This document shows positions 40,532 to 47,433 of a stretch of DNA of 47,433 bases, in pieces. A model generated the notes under the pieces. It saw nothing but the letters and a program-made list of their open reading frames with translations, ran no database searches and was not told where the DNA came from. This DNA comes from Anaerotignum lactatifermentans DSM 14214. Lineage in GTDB: Bacteria; Bacillota; Clostridia; Lachnospirales; Anaerotignaceae. The translations under genes and the position numbers were made by a program. Within the stretch, counting starts at the first letter, position 1. Each line of letters opens with the position of its first letter. Location of the stretch: the NCBI RefSeq assembly GCF_900142265.1, contig NZ_FRAH01000023.1:1-47433 (forward strand). The letters are read 5' to 3'.

Positions 40532-42495
40532 GCAATATTCGCGTGGCAGAATCCGCAGGTTTTTGTTTTGGCGTAAAACGTGCCATTGAAATGGCATATG
40601 AAGCCATTGGCGTGGAACCAAAGCTATATTCCTATGGACAGCTGATTCATAATAAAACCGTAACAGACGACTTGGCATCCAAAGGATTGGAAATCGTAGA
40701 AAATTTGGATGGACTGACAGAAGGTACTCTCTTGATCCGTTCCCATGGCGTTGGCAAAGCTTTGTATGATGAAGCGGAAGCAAAGGGGCTGAAAATTCTG
40801 GATGGCACCTGCCCTTTTGTGAAAAAAATCCATAATATCGTTCATGATAAACTGGCAGAAGGTCTGGGCATCATCATCGTTGGTGACGGCACTCATCCTG
40901 AAGTTATCGGCATCAATGGCTGGTGCGAAAATGCCGCAGTGATTCTGGAAGATGAAGAAGCGGCAAAAACAAAGGAAATCCCTGAAAAAGAAAAATACGC
41001 CGTTGTGGTGCAGACCACATTCCGTCAGGCAAAATTCGACAAGATTCTGGAAATTTTGCAGGACAGAGGTGTAAATATGGAAGTCCATAACACCATCTGT
41101 TCCGCAACGGAAAAACGGCAGACAGAAGCGGAAGAACTGTCCAAAACCGTAGATAAGATGATTGTCATTGGCGGAAAAAATAGTTCTAACACTCAGAAGC
41201 TTGTGGAAATTTGTGCAAAAAATTGTGGAAATACCGTACATATTGAAACAATTTGTGATTTGGTGTTGAATAATTTCGGAAAAGATGATAAAATAGGTAT
41301 AACTGCAGGTGCGTCTACACCGCCTGCAATAATTAAGGAGGTAGTTGTTACTATGAGCGAAGCATTAGAAAATGCAGTACAAAATTTAGGAGGAAGTGAG
41401 GAAGCGACATTCGAACAGATGTTAGAAGAATCCCTCGTTACCCTGCACACAGGTGACGTTGTAAAAGGCACTGTTATTCAGGTTGTAAACGAAGAAGTAT
41501 CCGTGAATCTGGGCTTCAAATCCGATGGTATCATCGCAAGAGGCGAATTCAGCAGTGACCCTACAGTGATTCCCAGCAAAACAGTTCAGCCTGGAGATGA
41601 AATCGAAGTATTCGTAGTACGCGTAAACGATGGCGACGGCAATGTTATGCTTTCCAGAAAACGTATCGAAGCTCAGAAGGGCATCGAAGAAATCGAAGCT
41701 GCTTACAACGACAAAGCAGTTGTAACAGGTACAGTTACAAACGTTGTAAAAGGCGGTCTGATCGCAGTTGTCAACGGCGTAAACGTATTCATTCCTTCTT
41801 CTCAGGTTTCTAATAGATTTATCGAAGACCTGAGCGTATTCAATGGTCAGGAATTGGAATTCAACATTATCGAAGTTGACAGAGTAAAACGTCGTTTCAT
41901 CGGCGGCAGAAAAGCACTGGTAGAACAGGAAATCGCAGCAAAACGCGCAGCTCTGTTCGAAACAATCCAGGCTGGTTCCAGAGTAAACGGTACAGTAAGC
42001 AGACTGACAGATTTCGGCGCATTTGTTGATCTGGGCGGCGTAGACGGTCTGATCCACATTTCCGAAATGAGCTGGGGCAGAATCTCCAACCCCAAAGAAG
42101 TTCTGAAAGAAGGTCAGGAAGTAGAAGTATTCGTTCTGGACGTAGATAAAGAAAAAGGCAAAATCAGCCTGTCCCTGAAAGATGCAGACAAGAACCCTTG
42201 GAAACTGGCTGCTGAAAAATATGCAGTTGGCTCCATCGTTGAAGGTAAAGTTGTACGTATGGTACCTTTCGGTGCATTCGTTGAACTGGAACCCGGCGTA
42301 GACGGTCTGGTACACATCTCTCAGATTGCGAACAAACACGTTGTAAAACCTGAAGATGAACTGAAGGTTGGCGAAATCATCAACGTGAAAGTTCTGGAAG
42401 TGAACCCCGAACAGAAGAAAATCAGCCTTTCCAAGAGACAGGCAGATGCTCCTGTAGAAGAAGCTCCCGCAGAAGAAGCAGCTACAGAAGAATAA
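40528..42495 (+). CDS. ispH-rpsA: Fused 4-hydroxy-3-methylbut-2-enyl diphosphate reductase and ribosomal protein S1
   Basis: A 655-residue fusion known from Clostridia. Residues 1 to about 275 are IspH, the last step of the MEP isoprenoid pathway, with the three cluster cysteines Cys13, Cys95 and Cys191. Residues from about 276 are S1-like, with four S1 RNA-binding domains (recognisable by GTVIQVVNEEVSVNLGFKSDG, GLIAVVNGVNVFIPSSQ, GTVSRLTDFGAFVDLGG and GKVVRMVPFGAFVELEPG) and an acidic Ala/Glu tail. A strong internal ribosome site and in-frame ATG occur exactly at the domain border. The S1 half uses a narrower, more biased codon set than the IspH half, as in highly expressed genes. Confidence 0.93.
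   Translation: MSNIRVAESAGFCFGVKRAIEMAYEAIGVEPKLYSYGQLIHNKTVTDDLASKGLEIVENLDGLTEGTLLIRSHGVGKALYDEAEAKGLKILDGTCPFVKKIHNIVHDKLAEGLGIIIVGDGTHPEVIGINGWCENAAVILEDEEAAKTKEIPEKEKYAVVVQTTFRQAKFDKILEILQDRGVNMEVHNTICSATEKRQTEAEELSKTVDKMIVIGGKNSSNTQKLVEICAKNCGNTVHIETICDLVLNNFGKDDKIGITAGASTPPAIIKEVVVTMSEALENAVQNLGGSEEATFEQMLEESLVTLHTGDVVKGTVIQVVNEEVSVNLGFKSDGIIARGEFSSDPTVIPSKTVQPGDEIEVFVVRVNDGDGNVMLSRKRIEAQKGIEEIEAAYNDKAVVTGTVTNVVKGGLIAVVNGVNVFIPSSQVSNRFIEDLSVFNGQELEFNIIEVDRVKRRFIGGRKALVEQEIAAKRAALFETIQAGSRVNGTVSRLTDFGAFVDLGGVDGLIHISEMSWGRISNPKEVLKEGQEVEVFVLDVDKEKGKISLSLKDADKNPWKLAAEKYAVGSIVEGKVVRMVPFGAFVELEPGVDGLVHISQIANKHVVKPEDELKVGEIINVKVLEVNPEQKKISLSKRQADAPVEEAPAEEAATEE
41335..41355 (+). promoter_or_regulatory. 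Internal ribosome site and start for free S1
   Basis: AAGGAGG (41335-41341) lies 11 bases before an in-frame ATG at 41353 (Met276 of the fusion, MSEALENAVQNLGG). This would give a separate 380-residue S1-like protein. A possible weak promoter is TTGAAA (41243) with AATAAT (41269), but its 20-base spacer is poor. Confidence 0.65.
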
Positions 42496-42541
42496 TTTCT
42501 GTTTTCTAACCTAAAGACTAGGTCATTTATACAGAATCATT

Positions 42542-42593
42542 CAAATGGATAGAACATTGTAGTTGCTACAAGGTTTTATCCATTTGTTTTTGT
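42542..42593 (+). terminator. Terminator after ispH/rpsA
   Basis: CAAATGGATA (42542-42551) and TATCCATTTG (42577-42586) enclose an inner TTGTAG/CTACAA stem, followed by a T run. Confidence 0.88.
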
Positions 42594-42644
42594 ATAGAAT
42601 TGTGAAAGGAAAGACAAAGGTACAGACCCAAAGGAGGAAACCAC

Positions 42645-43082
42645 ATGGACTGGAGAGCGGCATTTAGCAGAGAGCATCAGCCGCAGCCTGCAGAAATGGC
42701 AGCATTCATCAACAGCCCACATTGGCAGACGTTGCGCAGCTATATTGAAGAGACTTTTCATATCCAGCCGCAATACGATTACAGCACATGCAGCATGCAG
42801 GAAGGTTGGAGCATTAGATATCGCAAAGGCGTGCGTGCCATTTGTTCCATGTATCCCATGGAAGGATATTTTATGTGTATGGTCAGCATCGGACATAAGG
42901 AGCTGGCAGAAGCGGAAGAACTGATGAAAGATTGCAGCGAGTATATTCAGCATCTTTTTGAAAAAACTGATTTGTTTAACGGCGGAAAATTGTTGTTGGC
43001 AAAGGTACAGGACGAAGAAGTGTTGGAAGATGTGAAGAAATTGATCGAACTGCGTTGCAGAGGAAAGAAAAAGAAAGCATAA
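42645..43082 (+). CDS. DUF3788 family protein
   Basis: A 145-residue protein matching DUF3788: QPQPAEMAAFINSPHWQTL at the start, YDYSTCSMQEGWSIRYRKGVRAICSMYPMEGYFMCMVSIG in the middle (key parts CSMQEGW and YPMEGYF), and a basic tail. Family members are cytoplasmic and of unknown function, common in Clostridia. A GGAGG site lies upstream. The lyase gene follows after 18 bases. Confidence 0.82.
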   Translation: MDWRAAFSREHQPQPAEMAAFINSPHWQTLRSYIEETFHIQPQYDYSTCSMQEGWSIRYRKGVRAICSMYPMEGYFMCMVSIGHKELAEAEELMKDCSEYIQHLFEKTDLFNGGKLLLAKVQDEEVLEDVKKLIELRCRGKKKKA

Positions 43083-43100
43083 AGGAAGGAAAGATGTATT

Positions 43101-44141
43101 GTGATACGTTTTGAATGTGATTATGCGGAAGGGGCACATCAGAAGATTTTGGAAAATATGATGCGTACCAATCTGGAACAGACAGCAGGCTACAGCGAAG
43201 ACGTTTACAGCGATCATGCCCGTGAACTCATTCGTCAGGCTTGTGGAAACGATGACCTGGATGTACATTTTTTGGTGGGCGGCACTCAGACAAACTTGAC
43301 TGTGATTGCGTCCGTACTGCGTCCCCATCAGGGCGTGCTTTGCGCTGTTTCCGGTCATGTGAATGTACATGAAACCGGCGCCATTGAAGCCACAGGACAC
43401 AAAGTGTTGGCAATGCCCAGTGCGGATGGCAAGATCACTGCGGAACAGGTGCAGGAAGCTTATGATGCCCATTGGCGTGATGAATCCAGAGAACATATTG
43501 TGCAGCCCGGCATGGTATATATTTCCCAGCCTACAGAGAATGGGACTCTGTATTCCAAGGCAGAGCTGACAGCCCTGCATGAAACATGCGTGAAATGCGG
43601 ACTGCCTTTGTATGTGGACGGTGCAAGACTGGGCTATGGCATGGCAGCACCTACCAATGATGTGACACTGAAAGACTTGGCAGAACTGAGTGATATTTTC
43701 TATATTGGCGGCACAAAAGTAGGGGCACTCTTTGGCGAAGCAGTTGTGATTGCAAATCCTGCTTATCGTCAGGATTTCCGTTATATCATCAAACAGCGCG
43801 GCGGTATGCTGGCAAAAGGCAGACTGCTGGGAATTCAGTTCGAAACCCTTTTCACAGACGGTCTTTATTTCGAAATTTCCAAACACGCTGTGGATCTGGC
43901 TATGAAGATCCGCAAGACTTGCGAGGAAAAAGGTTTTGCAATACAGTATGAGTCCTATACCAATCAGCAATTCCCTATTCTGCCCAACGAATTGGTAGTT
44001 GAACTGCGGAAGAAATATGCTTTCTATACATGGCAGAAAGTGGATGAAGATCATACCTCTGTTCGTTTCTGCACCAGCTGGGCAACAGATGCGGAAAATG
44101 TAGAACAGCTTTTGGCAGATATCCGTGCTTTTGGCGCGTAA
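43101..44141 (+). CDS. Threonine-aldolase-type PLP enzyme (beta-eliminating lyase family)
   Basis: A 346-residue pyridoxal-phosphate enzyme, fold type I. The PLP-binding lysine is probably Lys206 in YIGGTKVGALFGEAVV; the cofactor-contacting Asp is in LYVDGARLGYGM, and HVNVHETGAIE gives the stacking His. Most like low-specificity L-threonine aldolases, which split threonine into glycine and acetaldehyde, but the substrate is not certain. The start appears to be GTG at 43101 behind AAAGGAAGG; no ATG in frame is nearby. Confidence 0.85.
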   Translation: MIRFECDYAEGAHQKILENMMRTNLEQTAGYSEDVYSDHARELIRQACGNDDLDVHFLVGGTQTNLTVIASVLRPHQGVLCAVSGHVNVHETGAIEATGHKVLAMPSADGKITAEQVQEAYDAHWRDESREHIVQPGMVYISQPTENGTLYSKAELTALHETCVKCGLPLYVDGARLGYGMAAPTNDVTLKDLAELSDIFYIGGTKVGALFGEAVVIANPAYRQDFRYIIKQRGGMLAKGRLLGIQFETLFTDGLYFEISKHAVDLAMKIRKTCEEKGFAIQYESYTNQQFPILPNELVVELRKKYAFYTWQKVDEDHTSVRFCTSWATDAENVEQLLADIRAFGA

Positions 44142-44210
44142 GCAACAGCAAGTTGCTTTCCAAAGACAGCAAAATCGGGTACAATCAAGTCACAGAAAGG
44201 ATGTGGCTGG

Positions 44211-44660
44211 ATGGAAACGAAAGAAGTATTGCTACAATTACGCAAAGCACACGATCTGACACAGGAGGAAATGGCAAAGCATTTGCTGGTTACCAGACAG
44301 GCAGTAAGTCGATGGGAAACGGGAGAAACCATTCCAAATGCGGAAACATTGAAACTGATTTCCAAAGAATTTCATGTGTCCATCAACACACTTTTAGGGA
44401 TGCCGCAAAGACTGTTTTGTCAGTGCTGCGGTATGCCTTTGGATGATGATGGATTGCTCAGTCAGGAAAAGGACGGCAGTTTCAATGAAGACTACTGCAA
44501 ATGGTGTTATACGGACGGAAAGTTTACCTATACTTCCATGGAGGAACTCATGGATCGCTGTGTCCCTATATTGCAGGAACAGTTTCCGGAAACAACGGAA
44601 CAGCAGCTAAGGGACATGATGCAAAAACAATTACCTCAACTGAAACATTGGAAAAAATAA
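44211..44660 (+). CDS. Xre-family regulator with C-terminal zinc-ribbon domain
   Basis: A 149-residue regulator. Residues 1-60 are an Xre helix-turn-helix (LRKAHDLTQEEMAKHLLVTRQAVSRWETGETIPNAETLKLI, key part SRWETGE). The remainder matches the zinc-ribbon family that starts CQCCGMPL and continues YCKWCYTDGKFTYTSMEELMD, with two CxxC pairs for zinc. The zinc domain could sense metal or bind a partner. ATG at 44211 follows AAAGGATG. A two-way terminator follows. Confidence 0.85.
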   Translation: METKEVLLQLRKAHDLTQEEMAKHLLVTRQAVSRWETGETIPNAETLKLISKEFHVSINTLLGMPQRLFCQCCGMPLDDDGLLSQEKDGSFNEDYCKWCYTDGKFTYTSMEELMDRCVPILQEQFPETTEQQLRDMMQKQLPQLKHWKK

Positions 44661-44700
44661 AAAAACCAGAGAGAATCTTTTCGATTCTTTCTGGTTTTTT
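44661..44700. terminator. Bidirectional terminator between the Xre gene and prfC
   Basis: A 17-base arm AAAAACCAGAGAGAATC (44661-44677), five-base loop and GATTCTTTCTGGTTTTT (from 44683), with one G-T pair, between convergent genes. Confidence 0.9.
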
Positions 44701-44704
44701 GTGT

Positions 44705-46294
44705 TTAACCCTGATATACTGTATCGTCTACGTCCAGCGCTTCTACTAGTTTCACTTCGGGGTTCTTCTGCATGAAGTTGTTCAGTGTGTACTGGTTTGC
44801 AAAGAGCAGGATAGGACGTTCAAAGTGGTCATATACCAGTGTGCTTCTGGCTACCACATAATCTTTGACATCCTTAGGGGAACCGGGTGCTACCCAACGG
44901 GCTACGCTGTAATCCAAAGGTTCCATACGGATTTCAGAGTTGTATTCATTTTTCAGACGATATTCGAATACTTCAAACTGCAGCTGACCTACAGCACCCA
45001 GAATAACGTCGTTGAATTCGTTGTGGTATACCTGGATAGCACCTTCCTGTGCCAGCTGCTGTACGCCTTTCTGGAACTGTTTTGCTTTCAGAGAGTTCAC
45101 AGGATGCACACGGCAGAACAGTTCGGGAGGGAAGGTAGGCAGTGGTTCAAAGAACAGTTTTTCTTTACGGTCGGTGATGGTATCGCCGATCTGATAGTTG
45201 CCGCTGTCGTAAATACCGATGATGTCCCCTGCAATGGCTGTTTCTACGGTTTCACGGTCGTTTGCCATCAGATGAGTGGACTGGCTCAGTTTCATCTGTT
45301 TGCCTGTACGGGACAGGGTAACGTTCATACCACGGTTGAAGGTACCGGAGCAGATACGCAGGAACGCCAGTCTGTCACGATGGGCAGGGTTCATGTTTGC
45401 CTGAATTTTGAAAATAAAACCACTGAAGAATTCGTCTGTGGGTTTTACTTCGCCGGTTGTGGTTTTTCTGGGACCGGGAGCGGGAGACCATTCCAGGAAA
45501 TGTTTCAGGAATGGTGTGATACCGAAGTCAGCCAGAGCGGAACCGAAGAATACGGGAGAAAGTTTCCCTTCTTTGATTGCCTGCAGGTCAAAGGGGTTGC
45601 CTGCGCCGTCCAGCAGTTCCATTTCACCACGGAGAATATCCAGGTTGGCATCGGAAATAACGCCTTCCAGTGTATCACCGAATACGCCGTTGGCACCCAG
45701 CTCTACAACGCCGTCTTTCTGTTTGTAGAGATATACTTTGTTTTCCAGACGGTCATAGATGCCTTCAAATGTCAAACCGTTGCCGATGGGCCATGTCACG
45801 GCTGTGGAGGGTAGTCCCAGCGCGTCTTCCAGGTCAGCCATACAATCCAAGGGATCTTTGGACTGACGGTCTAATTTGTTGATGAATGTAAAGATAGGGA
45901 TTTCACGCATACTGCAAACTTTGAACAGCTTTACAGTCTGTGCTTCCACACCTTTTGCCGCGTCGATGACCATGACAGCACTGTCTACAGATGTCAGAAT
46001 ACGGTAAGTGTCTTCGCCGAAGTCGTTATGACCGGGTGTATCCATGATGGATACCACTTTACCGTCATACTCGAACTGCATAACAGAAGAAGTAACGGAA
46101 ATCCCTCTCTGTTTTTCGATTTCCATCCAGTCACTTTTCGCGAATTTTGCATTTCTTCTTGCTTTTACGGTGCCGGCTTCTCGAATAGCGCCGCCGTGAA
46201 GCAGCAGTTTTTCTGTCAGTGTGGTCTTACCTGCGTCGGGGTGGGAGATGATGCCGAAAATACGCCGTTTTTGAATGGCTTCCAGATTACTCAT
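44705..46294 (-). CDS. prfC: Peptide chain release factor 3
   Basis: RF3 is the GTPase that recycles release factors 1 and 2. The GTP-binding P-loop is SHPDAGKTT near residues 17-25, followed by RGISVTSSV (switch I), DTPGHNDF (switch II) and NKLD. C-terminal translation-factor domains follow, with YDHFERPILLFANQYTL near the end. From the ATG at 46294 the protein has 529 residues, exactly the E. coli length; this start is eight bases from AGGA, while the ATG two codons upstream is too near. Confidence 0.93.
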   Translation of the reverse strand: MSNLEAIQKRRIFGIISHPDAGKTTLTEKLLLHGGAIREAGTVKARRNAKFAKSDWMEIEKQRGISVTSSVMQFEYDGKVVSIMDTPGHNDFGEDTYRILTSVDSAVMVIDAAKGVEAQTVKLFKVCSMREIPIFTFINKLDRQSKDPLDCMADLEDALGLPSTAVTWPIGNGLTFEGIYDRLENKVYLYKQKDGVVELGANGVFGDTLEGVISDANLDILRGEMELLDGAGNPFDLQAIKEGKLSPVFFGSALADFGITPFLKHFLEWSPAPGPRKTTTGEVKPTDEFFSGFIFKIQANMNPAHRDRLAFLRICSGTFNRGMNVTLSRTGKQMKLSQSTHLMANDRETVETAIAGDIIGIYDSGNYQIGDTITDRKEKLFFEPLPTFPPELFCRVHPVNSLKAKQFQKGVQQLAQEGAIQVYHNEFNDVILGAVGQLQFEVFEYRLKNEYNSEIRMEPLDYSVARWVAPGSPKDVKDYVVARSTLVYDHFERPILLFANQYTLNNFMQKNPEVKLVEALDVDDTVYQG

Positions 46295-46449
46295 GTTCAT
46301 TTTCCTTTCTGTCCAAAATCTATATTGAAAAGTTGTTGCTTTTTGTATCCATAACATTTCTATTTTAACCGAAACCAGACAAAAAGGGAATAAAAAATTG
46401 CAGAATTTCATACAAAAAGTAAAAAATGCTGTATCTGATACGAAATACA

Positions 46450-46478
46450 TTGACTGTATAATGTCTTTGGACTACAAT
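46450..46478 (+). promoter_or_regulatory. Promoter of ridA
   Basis: TTGACT (46450-46455), 17 bases, TACAAT (46473-46478), 44 bases before the ATG. Confidence 0.8.
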
Positions 46479-46522
46479 AAAGATAAATAAAATACTATGC
46501 AAAAATATGGAGGTTATCTATC

Positions 46523-46903
46523 ATGTTCAAAGTAACAAGCACAGACAAAGCACCCGCAGCTATCGGCCCTTACTCTCAGGCTATCGAAGTAAATGGTTTC
46601 CTGTTCGCTTCCGGTCAGGTTCCCATCAACCCTGAAGTAGGCGATGTTGTAGCAGAAGGCATCGTTGATCAGACAGAACAGGTTATGAAAAACATCGGCG
46701 CTATTCTGGAAGTTAACGGTCTGACATACACAGACGTTGTAAAAACAACATGCTTCCTGGCTGACATGGGCGACTTCGCTACATTCAACGAAGTATACGC
46801 TAAATACTTCACAGGCAAACCCGCTCGTTCTTGCGTAGCAGTAAAAACACTGCCTAAGAACGTTCTGTGTGAAGTAGAAATCCTGGCTGTAACAAAGAAA
46901 TAA
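46523..46903 (+). CDS. ridA: RidA family 2-iminobutanoate/2-iminopropanoate deaminase
   Basis: RidA hydrolyses reactive enamine/imine products of PLP enzymes such as threonine dehydratase. The 126-residue protein has GPYSQAI, FASGQVPINP and the substrate-binding Arg102 in the KPARSCVAV block, with CEVEI behind it; all residues expected of active RidA are present. The gene has a strong AGGAGG-like site (GGAGG), a near-consensus promoter, its own terminator, and a codon set as biased as the S1 domain, so it is probably highly expressed. Confidence 0.93.
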   Translation: MFKVTSTDKAPAAIGPYSQAIEVNGFLFASGQVPINPEVGDVVAEGIVDQTEQVMKNIGAILEVNGLTYTDVVKTTCFLADMGDFATFNEVYAKYFTGKPARSCVAVKTLPKNVLCEVEILAVTKK

Positions 46904-46932
46904 TTGTTGCATCTGATTTTTGCAAGTGAAAG

Positions 46933-46967
46933 TGGGACAGGCTTTCCAGTCTGTCCCAACTTTTTTC
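46933..46967 (+). terminator. Terminator after ridA
   Basis: GGGACAG (46934-46940), ten-base loop, CTGTCCC (46951-46957), then AACTTTTTT. Confidence 0.88.
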
Positions 46968-46987
46968 AAAAAAATTGCAAAAAATTG

Positions 46988-47015
46988 TTGACATATGTAA
47001 AAAATGTAGTAAGAT
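46988..47015 (+). promoter_or_regulatory. Promoter of the tRNA gene
   Basis: A consensus TTGACA (46988-46993), 16 bases, TAAGAT (47010-47015), 12 bases before the mature tRNA 5' end. Confidence 0.75.
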
Positions 47016-47027
47016 AGAAAAGGTCGT

Positions 47028-47101
47028 CGAGGCGTGGCTCAGCTTGGTAGAGCGCTACATTAGGGATGTAGAGGTCGCAAGTTCAAATCTTGTCGCCTCG
47101 A
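47028..47101 (+). tRNA. tRNA-Pro, anticodon AGG
   Basis: A 74-base cloverleaf: acceptor arms CGAGGCG (47028-47034) and CGCCTCG (47094-47100) with discriminator A at 47101; D arm GCTC/GAGC with GG in the loop; anticodon stem CTACA/TGTAG with loop TTAGGGA, so the anticodon is AGG (47062-47064); T arm GCAAG-TTCAAAT-CTTGT. C1-G72, A73 and G35-G36 agree with proline identity. CCA is not encoded. A34 is rare for bacterial tRNA-Pro and would need deamination to inosine or be read as A. Confidence 0.92.
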
Positions 47102-47107
47102 TTAGAC

Positions 47108-47148
47108 AGAACCGAAAATGTCAGAAACGATATTTTCGGTTCTTTTTT
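47108..47148 (+). terminator. Terminator after the tRNA gene
   Basis: AGAACCGAAAAT (from 47108) pairs with ATTTTCGGTTCT (ending 47142) around a short loop, followed by TTTTT. Confidence 0.88.
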
Positions 47149-47171
47149 GTACGCCGAACAGGTATGACAAA

Positions 47172-47192
47172 ACCCCCAGTTCAACTGGGGGT
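47172..47192 (+). repeat. Left-end hairpin of an IS200/IS605-type element
   Basis: ACCCCCAGTT-C-AACTGGGGGT is an almost perfect palindrome with the GTTCAAC centre also present in the hairpin at 256-285. It lies about 90 bases before the tnpA start, as expected of the left-end TnpA binding site. Confidence 0.75.
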
Positions 47193-47220
47193 AGGTAAAA
47201 ATACTTTAGTATAAGAAAGA

Positions 47221-47278
47221 AACCTCCTGCGTTATAATGAAAATGGTCTGGCAACCAAAATTATAGAAGCAGGAGGTT
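47221..47278 (+). promoter_or_regulatory. Stem-loop masking the tnpA ribosome site
   Basis: AACCTCCTGC (47221-47230) pairs perfectly with GCAGGAGGTT (47269-47278), and TATAAT (47233-47238) pairs with ATTATA (47260-47265). The right arm is the AGGAGG ribosome site of tnpA. Sequestered ribosome sites are known to keep IS200 transposase production low. Confidence 0.8.
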
Positions 47279-47284
47279 TTGTCA

Positions 47285-47433
47285 ATGAATGACATAAGAA
47301 GTTTATCACATTCCAAATGGAGATGCAAATATCATATTGTTTTTGCACCTAAATATCGCAGACAGGTGATTTATAAAAAGTTAAAAGCAGATATTGGGAG
47401 GATATTAAGAGAATTATGTGAAAGGAAAGGTGT
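47285..47433 (+). CDS. tnpA: IS200/IS605-type transposase TnpA, N-terminal fragment
   Basis: The first 49 codons of a Y1 transposase: LSHSKWRCKYHIVFAPKYRR is the family signature at the N-terminus (the HUH motif and the catalytic Tyr lie further on, outside the window). The ATG at 47285 is six bases after AGGAGG. It may be a second copy of the element whose end opens the window. Confidence 0.9.
   Translation, partial: MNDIRSLSHSKWRCKYHIVFAPKYRRQVIYKKLKADIGRILRELCERKG

Noticed and set aside
42576-44054. Very long antisense frame opposite the DUF3788 and lyase genes
   Set aside because: It is a shadow of codon bias in two well supported plus-strand genes and has no recognisable domain or start signal.

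Overview
The window looks like one contig from the chromosome of a strictly anaerobic Clostridia (Lachnospirales-like) bacterium. The evidence is a complete [FeFe]-hydrogenase maturation set (hydE, hydG, hydF with a TM1266-type regulator), rubrerythrin, a fused IspH-ribosomal protein S1 gene, the scpA-scpB pair with an M50-like membrane protein, and TTGACA/TATAAT promoters throughout. Genus cannot be fixed from sequence reading alone. Both ends lie inside IS200/IS605-type tnpA genes: the last 47 codons of one copy open the window and the first 49 codons of another close it. This is what a draft contig broken at a multicopy IS would look like.

Left chromosomal part (about 1-7870): IS200 3' end with a hairpin array, then a promoter and a leader with mutually exclusive folds, then TM1266-hydE-hydG-hydF (H-cluster assembly), an ECF transporter S component on the minus strand, rubrerythrin, sfsA and a DD-carboxypeptidase.

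Middle (about 7871-31512): a 23.6 kb integrative conjugative element of the Tn916 family, with imperfect 11-bp att-like ends and TACTAC arm repeats. Order: a sortase-anchored thioester/Cna-B/VaFE surface adhesin; two DUF961 genes (orf24/orf23 type); TcpA coupling protein; oriT; MobT relaxase; small membrane proteins; two ArdA antirestriction proteins; TcpE; VirB4-type ATPase; VirB6-like protein; NlpC/P60 hydrolase; TcpC/VirB8-like protein; then the cargo slot that holds tet(M) in Tn916. Here that slot carries an AT-rich TetR regulator with a large dyad operator, an ABC exporter and a Spo0A-C-like small protein. The regulatory and recombination module follows: Orf9-like repressor, a short leader ORF overlapping a 15-bp hairpin, Orf7, Orf8, Xis and Int. 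Two further AT-rich single-gene cassettes (TfoX-N-like and a lipoprotein), each with its own promoter, sit directly before similar terminator-like hairpins.

Right chromosomal part (about 31513-47433): two DUF2178-like membrane proteins and an Xre regulator on the minus strand (the last codons of the first were rewritten by the element), the M50-like gene with scpA-scpB (chromosome condensation), a 51-aa membrane peptide, a large inverted-repeat region, a second DD-carboxypeptidase, rluB, the operon histidine phosphatase-flavoprotein-cmk-plsC-ispH/rpsA, a DUF3788 protein, a threonine-aldolase-type lyase, an Xre/zinc-ribbon regulator, prfC (minus), ridA, and a tRNA-Pro with the unusual anticodon AGG.

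The most interesting items are the hydrogenase-operon leader (a possible small riboswitch-like attenuator), the leader ORF/hairpin before the integration module, the internal S1 start in the ispH-rpsA fusion, the pseudo-protease beside scpAB, the cassette-plus-hairpin pattern in the conjugation operon, and the tRNA-Pro(AGG). All assignments come from reading motifs and remembered family sequences; no database search was run.
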